Positions 35,752 to 44,669 of a DNA stretch of 64,000 nucleotides are shown here, in pieces. This DNA is from Myceligenerans salitolerans (GTDB taxonomy: Bacteria; Actinomycetota; Actinomycetes; Actinomycetales; Cellulomonadaceae), in contig NZ_JAFMPK010000045.1 of the NCBI RefSeq assembly GCF_017349295.1, positions 1 to 64,000 on the forward strand, in the 5' to 3' direction. Every line of letters begins with the position of its first letter. The stretch's first letter is position 1. A program made the position numbers and the translations under genes. A model generated the notes under the pieces. The model was not told the DNA's origin, did no database searches, and saw nothing but the letters and a program-made list of their open reading frames with translations.

Positions 35752-36645
35752 GCGGACATGTTTGCAGAAGACCAGCCGAGAGGGCGAGGCTCGCGCGAGC
35801 TCAACCCACCGCGGATCCACTACAGCCGCTCGCTGGGGCCGGCGCTCGGCGTCGACGTCCTGGCCGCCTCCGGGTTCGCACGCGAGCAGCTCGGCTTCGA
35901 CCCGCAAACCAGCCGACCGTCAGCGAGTGGCTGTCGGTCACGGTGCGCGCCAAGGCACCAAGCCATGAGCACGCAGGCAGGCCCCACGGACTTGCCGGTG
36001 GCACACCTCCCATCAGCCTCGATCCGTAACTTGGTGGGTGGCCCGGGAGGGCGGTCGGGAAGCATGCGATGCTCATGCCGTGGAAGTGCACCGTGAGCTG
36101 GCTCACGAGCCGAGATCGGGCTCTCGCGATGAACAGCCGCACTACAGCAAGGCGCGGGAGGTACTCGTAGCGTGGTGCACGCCTTTCATCGAGCCGCGGT
36201 TGGCAGATGCTGAGAGGGGGGATCGCCACCAACGCCACGCGCTGATCAGGACGGATGGGGCTGGGCTGGTTCCGACCGGCCACGCCTCCTCCACGCCCAC
36301 AGGGGCCGGCCCATCCGCCATCGCCAAAGCGCGCACACGCGCACTCCACCTCCGCGCTTGCCCGATCTCGAAGAACGAGAGCTGACGAGTCTCCCCCGGT
36401 ACCAGTGCCATCACATGCTCCACGAGACACATCGTGCCAGGGCGCCCTGCCGCCACGGCACGGGCCACGATGACGAACCAGCCCGGCCTTGCCCTAGAGC
36501 ACCGTGTTACCCGCGACGGCGATTCTCGGCGACCTCAGCGCGTACTTGACCAGCACCTCGCCCAGAAGGCGGGGCCAAGGCTCCGTAGCGTCCGCGCGCC
36601 GAAGCTCATCACGGAGTCGGAACGAATCAACAGCTGTGACCCCAG
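35752..36645. other. No confident gene
   Basis: A plus-strand stretch about 35815-35905 reads SRSLGPALGVDVLAASGFA, and a minus-strand stretch about 36150-36410 reads GETRQLSFFEIGQARRWSA. Both look like pieces of genes without starts or ends. The segment is best described as decayed DNA between two membrane-protein genes. Confidence 0.35.
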
Positions 36646-37674
36646 TTAATGAACCCAGGGGTTGGTGGGATCAACCCTGGCGAGTTTGCGCTTCAGTTCA
36701 CTCAGCCATTTTTGGTTACCAAGGTGTGTCACCCCAGACACAACAAGAGGGTTGTACTTCTCACGTTCCAGTTCCTTGATCTCGTCCTCCCAGGCCCTCA
36801 CCTGACGGGTGAGAGCGTCACCGGAGACTTGCGGCTGAGATCGGTGACGGGGTACTTCTGTGACAATCCGCCAGGTCCCGTCCTCGTTCCACTCCACATC
36901 GGGAACCGCCCTCCGTGCACCAGCGCGGCCCATGTCGTATCCCCAGGCTGCACTCTTCCTGATGACATCTTCGATCCCCTCCCGGGTGTCCGATCGCTGT
37001 TTCGAGGTTCGATGGTCGGCAGCATGGACACGCCGAGCAGCCTCGATAACGGTCTTCAGGAGACGCTTCCGTGCGGCCTCCGGCTCCGAGTCGAACCGAC
37101 GCTGAATTGGCAGAACGGTCGACTGCGGAACGCCGAGTGCTTGGGCGATAGCCGCCAGGTCGTCCAGAGGTTCGACACTCAGAGGGACCTCAGGGTCCGT
37201 CGCCACGCCTCCGATCGACGGAGCCTCCGAACCTTCCTCTTCGATCGAGGTGGCGTACTCGTCGGCAACCGACGCGTCGCCCGAATCAGCATCTGATTCC
37301 GGCGGGTCCGCAGCGGCGCTGGAATCGCTGGCCGGGCTGTCACCGGTGGCACCCAATTGCAGGAAGGCGGGCCCCAATCCCTCCTCCAGCTGCCGCGTCC
37401 GCTCTCCAAACTGAAAGGCTGTGCCGAAGCCCTCGGCGCGCAGCAGTTGTCCCAGTTTGTCCCGAAGCGGTGATCGGAGCCAGAACAGACTCGCGGCGAC
37501 AACGGCCGGCCAGGCCAAAGCCTTGAGGTACTCCAGTGCCAGATCTGGGTCTGTGATCACGTACTTGAACAGTGCCCAGACGAGTACGCCACTGGCAACC
37601 ACTGCGAGGAGGAGTACTGCGCCGCGGCCACGTCTCGTACGTCCGCCGGGAGCGTCCAAGGCATCCACATCCAT
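36646..37674 (-). CDS. Two-TM protein with acidic linker and HTH-like cytoplasmic region
   Basis: The 342-residue protein has two TM helices near the N-terminus (VLLLAVVASGVLVWALFKYV; ALAWPAVVAASLFWL), an acidic, Ser-rich linker (residues about 110-170) and a cytoplasmic part. This part includes LAAIAQALGVPQSTVLPIQR, similar to a helix-turn-helix, then EAARKRLLKTVIEAARRVH and a charged C-terminal segment. It may be a membrane-tethered sensor of an accessory system. Family not recognised. The ATG at 37674 is the only good start. Confidence 0.6.
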   Translation of the reverse strand: MDVDALDAPGGRTRRGRGAVLLLAVVASGVLVWALFKYVITDPDLALEYLKALAWPAVVAASLFWLRSPLRDKLGQLLRAEGFGTAFQFGERTRQLEEGLGPAFLQLGATGDSPASDSSAAADPPESDADSGDASVADEYATSIEEEGSEAPSIGGVATDPEVPLSVEPLDDLAAIAQALGVPQSTVLPIQRRFDSEPEAARKRLLKTVIEAARRVHAADHRTSKQRSDTREGIEDVIRKSAAWGYDMGRAGARRAVPDVEWNEDGTWRIVTEVPRHRSQPQVSGDALTRQVRAWEDEIKELEREKYNPLVVSGVTHLGNQKWLSELKRKLARVDPTNPWVH

Positions 37675-38610
37675 GTCTCAAGTCTGAGGGAAGCGCCGGC
37701 TCGTCGGCACCGAACATGCTCTCACCTCACCCATTTCGAACGTGAGTTCTCACAACCTGCTCGCTCCGATGCCTGAACGCGGCGCGCGAGCCCGGCTCAC
37801 CTTGCTGCGAATTGGGCCGAACGCCGCCCCACCTGATCCTCGACATGCACGGCGCCGGAGAGGACACCATCGAGTGCGCGATCTCGGTCACCGCCGCGAC
37901 ACCGTAACCGCAACGCCGCCCTGTATGCGGCGGCGGCTTGGCCCCAACCTGAGGGCGTCACGACTCGTGTGCGGATCGGCGCAGGCGGACGCGTTCGTCG
38001 ATCACCTTGCCGGATTCGCCGAGGCACACGCCCTGTTCAACGGGAGCGACCGCGATGCTGCGGCTGCCAACCGCCGATGATCACGTCGGGCAGTCCTGGA
38101 TGCGTTGAGGGTCACGTCGGTCTGAACCGTCATTTCTGGGCGGACGGCCATCCAGGTCGCGATGGTCACGAGCCGCCCGGCCCGAGCTTCCGAGCATGGA
38201 GTCAGGAGGTGTCGCCACGTCGACCAAGACTTCGGGGAGGGCGGTCGCGATGGATCGCAGCGCGAGGCCGTGCTCCCAGGTATCCTCGAAGCTGTTTGGC
38301 CGGTAGAGATACCAGCCGTCCGTTCATCTTTGCTGACTCCAGATGCAGGAAAAGCGTCCTCTATCTGGGCGACCGCAAGTCTGAGCGTTACGGCGAACCC
38401 GACCGAGCGGATACTCGGACACGCGACGAAGGCGGGATGTCTTCGTTGCGCGCGCTGGCGGTAACCGTTGCATCGTGCTGCCCTGCGGGAACTCCCGGGC
38501 TCCGCGTGGGACGCGATGTGGCGTTTGCTGCGAGTCGGGGATCGACTCAGCCGGCGAAGAGTGTTGCGGTTGACCCTGTCGGGGCGCCGACCGGGCGGCG
38601 TTCCTGAGAG
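37675..38610. other. No confident gene
   Basis: Readings on both strands are short or lack starts. A plus-strand segment about 37820-37905 (LILDMHGAGEDTIECAISVT) and one about 37955-38080 (QADAFVDHLAGFAEAHALF) look coding but are separated by stops. They are probably remnants of more than one gene. Confidence 0.35.
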
Positions 38611-38793
38611 GTGAACGCCGTGCAGCTAGACGACGTGCAACAATTCGTCGAATCACTCTCCTTGGCGTCAAGAGGCACCCTTGCGCTGATCGCCACGCTT
38701 GTGTTCGTTGCCTGGGTCCTGCAGTCGGAAGAACGGTCACGTCGCCTTGAACGCCTGCTGAAGGCTTGCCGACGTGGCCACGAGGACCGCTGA
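38611..38793 (+). CDS. Small single-TM protein
   Basis: The 60-residue reading starts at GTG 38611 with TGAGAG upstream. It has an acidic N-terminus (VQLDDVQQFVESLSL), one TM segment (GTLALIATLVFVAWVL) and a basic C-terminal tail (ERSRRLERLLKACRRG). This is a sensible layout for a real small membrane protein, but there is no homologue I can name. No neighbour shares its direction. Confidence 0.45.
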   Translation: MNAVQLDDVQQFVESLSLASRGTLALIATLVFVAWVLQSEERSRRLERLLKACRRGHEDR

Positions 38794-38894
38794 CGCAACG
38801 CCCACATCACGCTGCCCCCGAGCACCGGAGGGGTCTCCTGCACGGGTAGGTGACACCTGACTTGTGGCGTTGTATGGCGCTGCTGAGAGGACTT

Positions 38895-39075
38895 GGCGTC
38901 GTTTGCCTGGGCGTGGACGGGCGACGGCCGGTTCGCTCCTCCGCGATAGTCGGGCCAGCGCAACTGGACCGCGTCGTCTTCCCAGAAGCAGATCCCGCAG
39001 ATCTCGTATGAGCCGGGTAGCTGATCGAACACCTGGTGTCCGCAGCACGGGCATGGGAACCGGTCGCTCAGCGGT
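38895..39075 (-). pseudogene. Truncated cysteine-rich CPCC protein
   Basis: The reading LSDRFPCPCCGHQVFDQLPG then EICGICFWEDDAVQLRWPDY is the N-terminal half of the CPCC family (C-P-C-C and C-x2-C, a likely zinc ribbon). After WPDYRGGANRPS the coding character ends and the frame runs on for another 115 codons of low-quality sequence. No ATG or GTG fits the start; a CTG overlapping the upstream stop (CTGA) is possible. The usual C-terminal part is missing, so this is a cut gene. Confidence 0.55.
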
Positions 39076-39409
39076 ACTCCGCGGTGACCTCGATCAGCCC
39101 GAGAATGTTCTCGTTCAGCTCCTCCAAGTCCTCGGCCGGGATCCAGTACTCCAGGATCGTCGCGCCACCCACCTGCTGGACCGCATACCCGTCCAGGAAG
39201 GTCTTGGCGACGTCGAACCGCGTCACAAAGCCCGCGCCGGAGTGCTTCACGTTCCAGTCCCGGGCGATCCGGGTGGCGTAGTCCTCGTTCAGCACCGGAT
39301 AGAAGATCGGCTGGTCCGGTAGCCGGGGCGGCCACGCCCGCCACCCGGACGCCTCCACCAGCGCCAGCTCCTTCGGCCCGGTCGGCCGCCACAACGTCAC
39401 CGTCTCCAT
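39068..39409 (-). CDS. Small protein of the group annotated ADP-ribosylation/crystallin J1
   Basis: The 113-residue protein begins METVTLWRPTGPKELALVEA and contains GWRAWPPRLPDQPIFYPVLN, YATRIARDWNVKHSG and ILEYWIPAEDLEELNENI. These conserved blocks occur in short actinobacterial proteins that databases name ADP-ribosylation/crystallin J1. It is too small to be an ADP-ribosylglycohydrolase itself. It is read 77 bp after the histidine phosphatase gene and overlaps the truncated CPCC reading. Function unknown. Confidence 0.7.
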   Translation of the reverse strand: METVTLWRPTGPKELALVEASGWRAWPPRLPDQPIFYPVLNEDYATRIARDWNVKHSGAGFVTRFDVAKTFLDGYAVQQVGGATILEYWIPAEDLEELNENILGLIEVTAEYR

Positions 39410-39486
39410 GCGCGCATCCTGACAGTGCGCCTCCCCGTTCGTCACGGCCAATCCCGGCGGTCGACCCTGCTGTGCCACACCGCAGG

Positions 39487-40725
39487 TCAGGTGGCGGCAG
39501 AGGCGACCGAACTCATGTCGGGCACGAGCCAGGTGCGGTCATCACGGACTCGCAGGGTGAACTCATGGATCGTCCGGCCGGTGTGGGTGCGCAGCGTCAG
39601 GCTGGTGAGCGCGGTGGGGTCGACCGGGGTCCACATCTCGGGGGCATCATCCAAGTCTGCGCGCTCGACCGGTACAGCACGCGCTGCGGCGATCGCGCCC
39701 GCAAGGAGGCGGGAGCCCTCGACGGCGAGCCGGCCGAACAGGCCGTCTGAAGGTGCGATCCCGGTCACGATGAACCGGGCCACTGGCTGGCCGTTGTCGT
39801 GGAGTGTCCACTCGTTCACAACTGGTTCGCGGGTCTCACGCGTCGCCAGCCCTTCACGCAGTGCCTCGACCGTCGCCTCCACGCCCTGGTACTGCGGCCA
39901 AGGAAAGTACTCCCCCCAAGCTCCGAACACCTGGCCGTCGGCCGGGACCAAGGCCGCGAACCGGCCACCCGACACAGGGGCGGCCATCGCGACGAGGCGA
40001 GCTTCAGGGTCTCGGATCGGCCTCGTCCGCAGGTGCAAGACCGAATGGCTGAACACCGGGAACAACCCGCCCACGAGCGGGTCCTTCCGCAACCGTGCCA
40101 CGAGTTCGACAGCCCACGTCTCGCGGCGGCGCGCGGCCACGGCGAGCCGGTCCCACAGGTGCTCGCGCCACACCTCCGCCGGAGCATCCGGATCCGGTTG
40201 AAGCAGTGTCGTCTTCTCCACGACGATCACGTCCAGCATCGTCATGGCCTGCCACCGCTCCAGATCCGGCTCGGTGCCCGTGAGCTCGGCGGCCAGAAGC
40301 GTCCAGGCGGTCCCGTGCCCGACCAGGACCACATCCCTACCGGAGTGTTCCGCCATGATCCGTCCCACGGCCGCGACCACCCGTGACCGTGTCTGCGCGA
40401 TCGACTCCCATCCCGCCCGAACCTCCGAGTACGGTTGCGCGAAGGCTTGCCGGATGGCGTCGGCGAAGTCCGGCAGCCAGGTCGTCTCGCCGCGATCGTG
40501 CTCCCGCAGGTCTGTCACCATCGGAACCTCACGCCCGGCGAGCAGGAATGCGGTGCGCGCCGCCTTCGGCTCGGGCGAGGTGAACCAGACCGCGCCCTGC
40601 GGCCACGGCGCCCGCGCCGCGAGCTCCGTCACCTCGTGCTCGTGGTCGGGATCCAGGAGCCACGTCGAGGCCGGAACCGCCGGATCAAGGAGCGGCCGCC
40701 CGTGACGGACCAGGAAGACAACCAC
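39487..40725 (-). CDS. Histidine phosphatase-like domain fused to an unknown C-terminal domain
   Basis: Residues 1-190 of this 412-residue protein form a histidine phosphatase (phosphoglycerate-mutase fold). FLVRHGRPLL carries the R-H-G motif with the phospho-accepting His, WFTSPEPKAARTA the second Arg, REHDRGETTWLP the acidic loop and DVVLVGHGTAWTLLAAEL the second catalytic His. From about residue 195 a second domain follows (LWDRLAVAARRRETWAVEL; GRFAALVPADGQVFGAWGE; TGIAPSDGLFGRLAVEGS) that I do not recognise. The join is clean, with no frameshift. It leads a unit with the crystallin-J1-type gene. Confidence 0.8.
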   Translation of the reverse strand: MVVFLVRHGRPLLDPAVPASTWLLDPDHEHEVTELAARAPWPQGAVWFTSPEPKAARTAFLLAGREVPMVTDLREHDRGETTWLPDFADAIRQAFAQPYSEVRAGWESIAQTRSRVVAAVGRIMAEHSGRDVVLVGHGTAWTLLAAELTGTEPDLERWQAMTMLDVIVVEKTTLLQPDPDAPAEVWREHLWDRLAVAARRRETWAVELVARLRKDPLVGGLFPVFSHSVLHLRTRPIRDPEARLVAMAAPVSGGRFAALVPADGQVFGAWGEYFPWPQYQGVEATVEALREGLATRETREPVVNEWTLHDNGQPVARFIVTGIAPSDGLFGRLAVEGSRLLAGAIAAARAVPVERADLDDAPEMWTPVDPTALTSLTLRTHTGRTIHEFTLRVRDDRTWLVPDMSSVASAAT

Positions 40726-40858
40726 CGCGCCAGCCTAGAACGCCCTCAGCAGGTCGAGTGAATCAGCGCAGCAACCATGCGGGTCGCGGCAAGCTCGTTG
40801 TAGAGGGCGACGGCGTCCTCGGTGGCCGCCACGTACACCTCCATGCCAAGCAACGCGG

Positions 40859-40922
40859 GACCCCCAGCGCCAGACTGGGTATGACTTTCCGCTCTTGTCG
40901 CAGGAAAGGCGCAACCGTACAC
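40859..40922 (+). repeat. Short repeat, left copy, at the edge of the DUF3883 fragment
   Basis: The stretch cgccagactgggtatgactt with tccgctcttgtcgcaggaaa and acacag resembles 41647-41709 (cgccaggctggtatgacttt, then ccgttcctccgcgagaaggt and acacag), same orientation, roughly three quarters identical by eye. Coding sequence of the DUF3883 gene begins at its right end. Confidence 0.55.
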
Positions 40923-41586
40923 AGAGGAGGCTGCCACCAAGGCGATCGCAGCCCGAACAGGATTCTCAACTCGCGCGGTCCGCAGTGAGCCATACACCGC
41001 TGAGAAGCGCGCCGGCGACGGTGGAAAGGTCATCGTCTGGCGCGCTGAGATCCTCCGCGCGATCGGTGCCGACCTTCCCGATCTCTCGTTCGGCCGCAAC
41101 GGCTGGGCGGTCGTCGATCACGACGAGCTTTTCGGTGAGCCGCAGGACGCAGAAGGGGAAGCCGCCCGCGGCGGGCGTTCGCGCGGTGCGGGTTTCCTCC
41201 TCAACGCAGAGGCGCGCCGGGTCATCGAGCGGCGAGCGATCGATGTCGTCCTGAATTGGTGCAGCACGAACGGTTGGGCCGACGTGCGAGATGTCGGAGC
41301 GATCGAGTCGTACGACATCGTCGGGAAGGTCGACGGCGTCGAGCGGCGGATCGAGGTTAAGGGGACCACGGGCGAGGCGGATGCGGTGGCGGTGACCCGC
41401 CGCGAGGTCGAGGTCGCCACCAGCGACAAGAACCACCTGATGATCATCGTCCACGGCATCACCACAGGACTCGACGGCTCGGGAACGCTGGTCGCCCACG
41501 GCGGCCAGATCATCGTTCACGACCCATGGCTCCCCACCGACGACGAGCTGACACCGATCAGCTTTTGGTGGCAGCGCGCGCAGTGA
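40917..41586 (+). pseudogene. DUF3883-domain protein lacking its 5' end
   Basis: The frame gives EEAATKAIAARTGFSTRAV, GRNGWAVVDHDELFG, FLLNAEARRVIERRAIDVV and then the DUF3883 core IESYDIVGKVDGVERRIEVK with GTTGEADAVAVTRREVEVA. DUF3883 is a PD-(D/E)XK-like domain common in restriction and other defence genes; the I-E-V-K segment matches the E-x-K of that fold. The only in-frame starts are internal (GTG 41284), while clear coding sequence reaches back to the short repeat at 40922. The 5' end seems lost by recombination at that repeat. Confidence 0.7.
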
Positions 41587-41646
41587 CGAGCACACCGTCA
41601 AGGGACGCGGTTTGCGCTCTTTCTTCGCGTGCCTCGCACCGCCCGC

Positions 41647-41709
41647 AGTCGCCAGGCTGGTATGACTTTCCGTTCCTCCGCGAGAAGGTACAAGGTCACA
41701 CAGATCGCA
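41647..41709 (+). repeat. Short repeat, right copy
   Basis: This is the partner of the copy at 40859-40922, 61 bp past the DUF3883 stop and 19 bp before the right 275-bp repeat. Together the two copies frame the DUF3883 fragment. Confidence 0.55.
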
Positions 41710-41727
41710 TTCTTCCGGTACCCAAGG

Positions 41728-42002
41728 TCGCCGGACGCAACGGAAGAGCACACCTCCTGAGGAGGGGTACTGGACTTCAAGCAACCAGCCCTCGGGCATT
41801 CCAAACCGTGAGGTAGCTCTGCGCCGGAGCCTACCCTTGCCGACTGACGGCACCCCCGACATAGTCGCGGACCCTGGTGCGCCCCCACGAGGCCGGTTGC
41901 TTCGTCAGCCTCGCACGTCACCGTCCGCCTCCCCGAGGTTGAGCCGGATTTCATCCACATTGGGCGTGCCCCGAATGTCGGGTTGGAGGATGCTTGGATT
42001 CG
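41728..42002 (+). repeat. Right copy of the 275-bp direct repeat
   Basis: It reads the same as 31773-32047 throughout. Its right end lies 30 bp before the start of the DUF6236 gene, where the left copy is instead followed by unrelated sequence. The lack of visible divergence suggests a recent duplication or ongoing homogenisation, in contrast to the diverged copies at 27.3 and 45.7 kb. Confidence 0.9.
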
Positions 42003-42032
42003 CAGGAGTTCAGGCTGATCGAGGAGAAGCGG

Positions 42033-43217
42033 ATGCACCCGCCGGCGCTGTACTACCCCTACATCCATGTGCGGGACGAGGACTGGCTCAAGACCGCGGC
42101 CCTCTACTGGCCTGCGGTCCACCGCCTGGTCCCTGCGGGCTACCCGATCGACGACACGGCAACAGCGCGGGCGTTCGCTGACGCCGAAGTGCTTCGCAAT
42201 GAGAACCCGGGCCTGTACGTTTTCGAGGCGGAGTCGAGTTTCGAGTCGGCGCTTGCCAGGAACGTCGACCTGCTCGAGGCGCGTTTTCGTGTCCACGACG
42301 CCGAGCACGTCCCCCATCCGGACTTCGTCCCGTCACCGAACATGGCGATCGGTGTACGTCCAGAGAATCTGGGCTGGATCCATGTCCAGAAGATCCCGCC
42401 GTCGCTTGTCGACGAGTTCGTGGCCAGAGGGTTCGCGATCCGAGGGCGTCCTGACCCGAATACCGGGAGGGATTGGGGGTCTCACACGCCCGGGCGCGAG
42501 TGGGTCGGGTTCCATCGTGCAGTTGCGGGTGCATACATGACAGCCCTTGCCAGCCAAGTCAGCGGACAGGGGCGCTTCCAGCCGCTCACCGACGTGGATG
42601 ACCTTCGAAAGACCATCCCTCATCCCGACGTCGAAGCCGCTCTGCGACTACTGACCGGGGTGGCCCCGGCCAAGCCTGAGGCTACCGAGGCGTACGTCAT
42701 GCTGGCGCTCGAAACCGTCCTGCCCACCAACCTCGACCAGGTCCCAGTCGAGGCGATCCTCCGCTGCCGAGAAGAACTCCAGCCCAAGCTCGAAGCCTTC
42801 CGATCACACGTGGACGCCCAGGTCGACGAGCTCAGGCAGATCGCGGCTGTCCCTGCGGAACACCGGCGCCTTGAGGAGTTCGCCAGGCATGTGCAAGGCA
42901 CGATCGAGCAGCCGTTGCGCGACCTTGAACGGGACCTCCGACTGCTCAAGCTGGAGACCGTCCGCTCTCTCGTTACTACCTCCACCTACGCACCACCAGC
43001 CATCATCGGCGCCGGCCTAACCTACCTGGCAGAACCAGCCGCCACAGTGGCCGGATCAGTAGCGGCAGCGATAGGCAAGGCATGGTGGGACGTACGCCAA
43101 GGGGGCGCCACCATCCGCAGCAACTCCCCTGTTGGGTTCCTCCTCGACGTACGCCACCAACTCACGCCAGCCAGCGCTGGACAACGCTTCGAGCGCCTCT
43201 TTCGACGAGGCAGATGA
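42033..43217 (+). CDS. DUF6236 family protein
   Basis: The 394-residue protein begins MHPPALYYPYIHVRDEDWLK, the typical DUF6236 opening. Later parts are helical (LVDEFVARGFAIRG; CREELQPKLEAFRSHVDAQV), followed by hydrophobic segments near the C-terminus (YAPPAIIGAGLTYLAEPAAT; VAGSVAAAIGKAWWDV) that may insert in or bind the membrane. DUF6236 genes are found in accessory and defence-rich regions; the function is not known to me. GAGGAG is 6 bp upstream of the ATG at 42033. The longer reading from 41994 starts inside the repeat and was rejected. Confidence 0.8.
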   Translation: MHPPALYYPYIHVRDEDWLKTAALYWPAVHRLVPAGYPIDDTATARAFADAEVLRNENPGLYVFEAESSFESALARNVDLLEARFRVHDAEHVPHPDFVPSPNMAIGVRPENLGWIHVQKIPPSLVDEFVARGFAIRGRPDPNTGRDWGSHTPGREWVGFHRAVAGAYMTALASQVSGQGRFQPLTDVDDLRKTIPHPDVEAALRLLTGVAPAKPEATEAYVMLALETVLPTNLDQVPVEAILRCREELQPKLEAFRSHVDAQVDELRQIAAVPAEHRRLEEFARHVQGTIEQPLRDLERDLRLLKLETVRSLVTTSTYAPPAIIGAGLTYLAEPAATVAGSVAAAIGKAWWDVRQGGATIRSNSPVGFLLDVRHQLTPASAGQRFERLFRRGR

Positions 43218-43574
43218 ACTGCTGCCCACAGGCTGTGGGATCCGCTCGGGCTACTTGGCGGCTTCGTGGGACGCCATGGCGAGCGAGGCGCTTCCAGGAG
43301 AGGAGTACGTCTTCTGGGACGAGGGAGGCGATTCTGTCTGCAAGTCGCTCACCGCCACCTACAAGGAGCAGTAGGCCCAGAATGCATCGTAATGGCCAGA
43401 TTGTAGGCCGAAGGGGCAACGAGGCGCTCATCACCGGCTCCACGACGGGTCCATGAGCCTCCAAGATTCCTGCGGGGCGCTCCGGCCCCGCGGCCTCTAT
43501 CGTGAGATGCGGTAGCCATCGCAGGGGGGGGGTACGCCGGTCCGCGAGAACGGTCGACGGGACTGGAAAGGCAC
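43218..43574. other. Short gap with one possible small ORF
   Basis: A plus-strand frame (about 43200-43374) ends GEEYVFWDEGGDSVCKSLTA plus six residues and has steady codon use, but its only start lies inside the DUF6236 gene, so it may be the tail of a lost gene. A run of nine G precedes the ribosome-binding site of the next gene. Confidence 0.35.
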
Positions 43575-44669
43575 GTGGCGAAGACCATCTGGGATCAACT
43601 CGCAGACGACGCCGAGTTCCTGCTTGCCACGCTGGACCCGAGTTGGGTGGACGAGCAGGTGGCAAACGTCCGTAGCTTCGAGGACAAGCTGGAGCGTAGC
43701 GGCGGTCGTCTGAAGGGATCGCGTACCTTTCACCCACTGGCCGTCAATGTGAGCAACTATCAAGCCGCCCCGGATGGCGAAGCCGCCTACAAGAGCATGG
43801 GAAAGAACTTTCTCCGGCTCGCGAGGGCAGGGAACGCTCTTCGGACCCTCGCCGGCGTCCCCGGTCTGGACGAGCGCGTCAAGAACCTGACACGAGGCGA
43901 TGGCGCTCTCCACTACTCGACCGAGTTCGAGCTGATCTCTGCTGCGGTCTACGTCAGTACAGGCCATTCGGTCGAGTTCGTCCCGGAGACCGACACGCCT
44001 ACTTTCGACCGGCTGGTCGACGGAACGGTCGAGGTCGAGTGCAAGCAGGCCACGCCATTCACACGACAGCAGCTACAGGCAGCCAGTCTTTGGACGCTGC
44101 TCGACCGACAGATCCGCAAGGCACTTGACCGGCACGAGGGGGTCTTCTACGTGCACGCCACGGTGCCCGACCTGCCGGATCAGGATCTCATCGCTGACAT
44201 ACTCGCCGAGGTCAAGCAGCTGGCCGACAAGGACGCTCCTAGCGCGAGCCAGACACATGGCGATGTCCAGTACCACTACATGCGGAAGCAACCGAAGAGG
44301 CTCAAGGACCGCAGCGGGTTCGGCGGGGACATCCCGCATTGGTTTCCCGGGCAGGCAGACCACTTGAAGATCGAGGCATCGGCGATCGTGGAAAGCTCAG
44401 GCACCATGGACAGCGGGAAACTCCATGCCCTCGCCTTCGACAGTCGAAAGCCGCATCCCGATCCCGGACAGATCCTCGTGGATCAACTGCGCAAGGCGAA
44501 GCCGCAGTTCACCGGAAACCGGCCCGCCGTCATTCACGCCGACATCACCGGCGCCCTGGGGCGTTCGCGGCTTCAGCTGGGCGATACAGAGGTGGCGAAC
44601 GAGGTCCGCGAGTGGCTGCAACGCCACGGCGAGGTCACAGCAGTCCAACGTCTCCGCCCCGCCATCTGA
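43575..44669 (+). CDS. Unknown protein with a PD-(D/E)XK-like motif
   Basis: In this 364-residue protein the centre carries STEFELISAAVYV (Glu117/119), then PTFDRLVDGTVEVECKQATP, giving Asp145 and Glu155-x-Lys157 in the order and spacing of PD-(D/E)XK nucleases. The N-terminal part (residues 1-110) is helical. The C-terminal part has KIEASAIVESSGTMDSGKL and QILVDQLRKAKPQF. GGAAAGG lies before the GTG at 43575. No methyltransferase or helicase partner is adjacent, so it is not a usual restriction gene. A solitary defence or repair nuclease is a reasonable guess. Confidence 0.6.
   Translation: MAKTIWDQLADDAEFLLATLDPSWVDEQVANVRSFEDKLERSGGRLKGSRTFHPLAVNVSNYQAAPDGEAAYKSMGKNFLRLARAGNALRTLAGVPGLDERVKNLTRGDGALHYSTEFELISAAVYVSTGHSVEFVPETDTPTFDRLVDGTVEVECKQATPFTRQQLQAASLWTLLDRQIRKALDRHEGVFYVHATVPDLPDQDLIADILAEVKQLADKDAPSASQTHGDVQYHYMRKQPKRLKDRSGFGGDIPHWFPGQADHLKIEASAIVESSGTMDSGKLHALAFDSRKPHPDPGQILVDQLRKAKPQFTGNRPAVIHADITGALGRSRLQLGDTEVANEVREWLQRHGEVTAVQRLRPAI

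Noticed and set aside
35801-36430. 209-residue minus-strand reading
   Set aside because: Composition is Arg/Pro-rich, there is no ribosome-binding site, and no motif is visible.
31773-42002. 275-bp direct repeats as attL/attR of an integrated phage
   Set aside because: No integrase, structural or lysis genes lie between them, and attachment repeats are usually much shorter.
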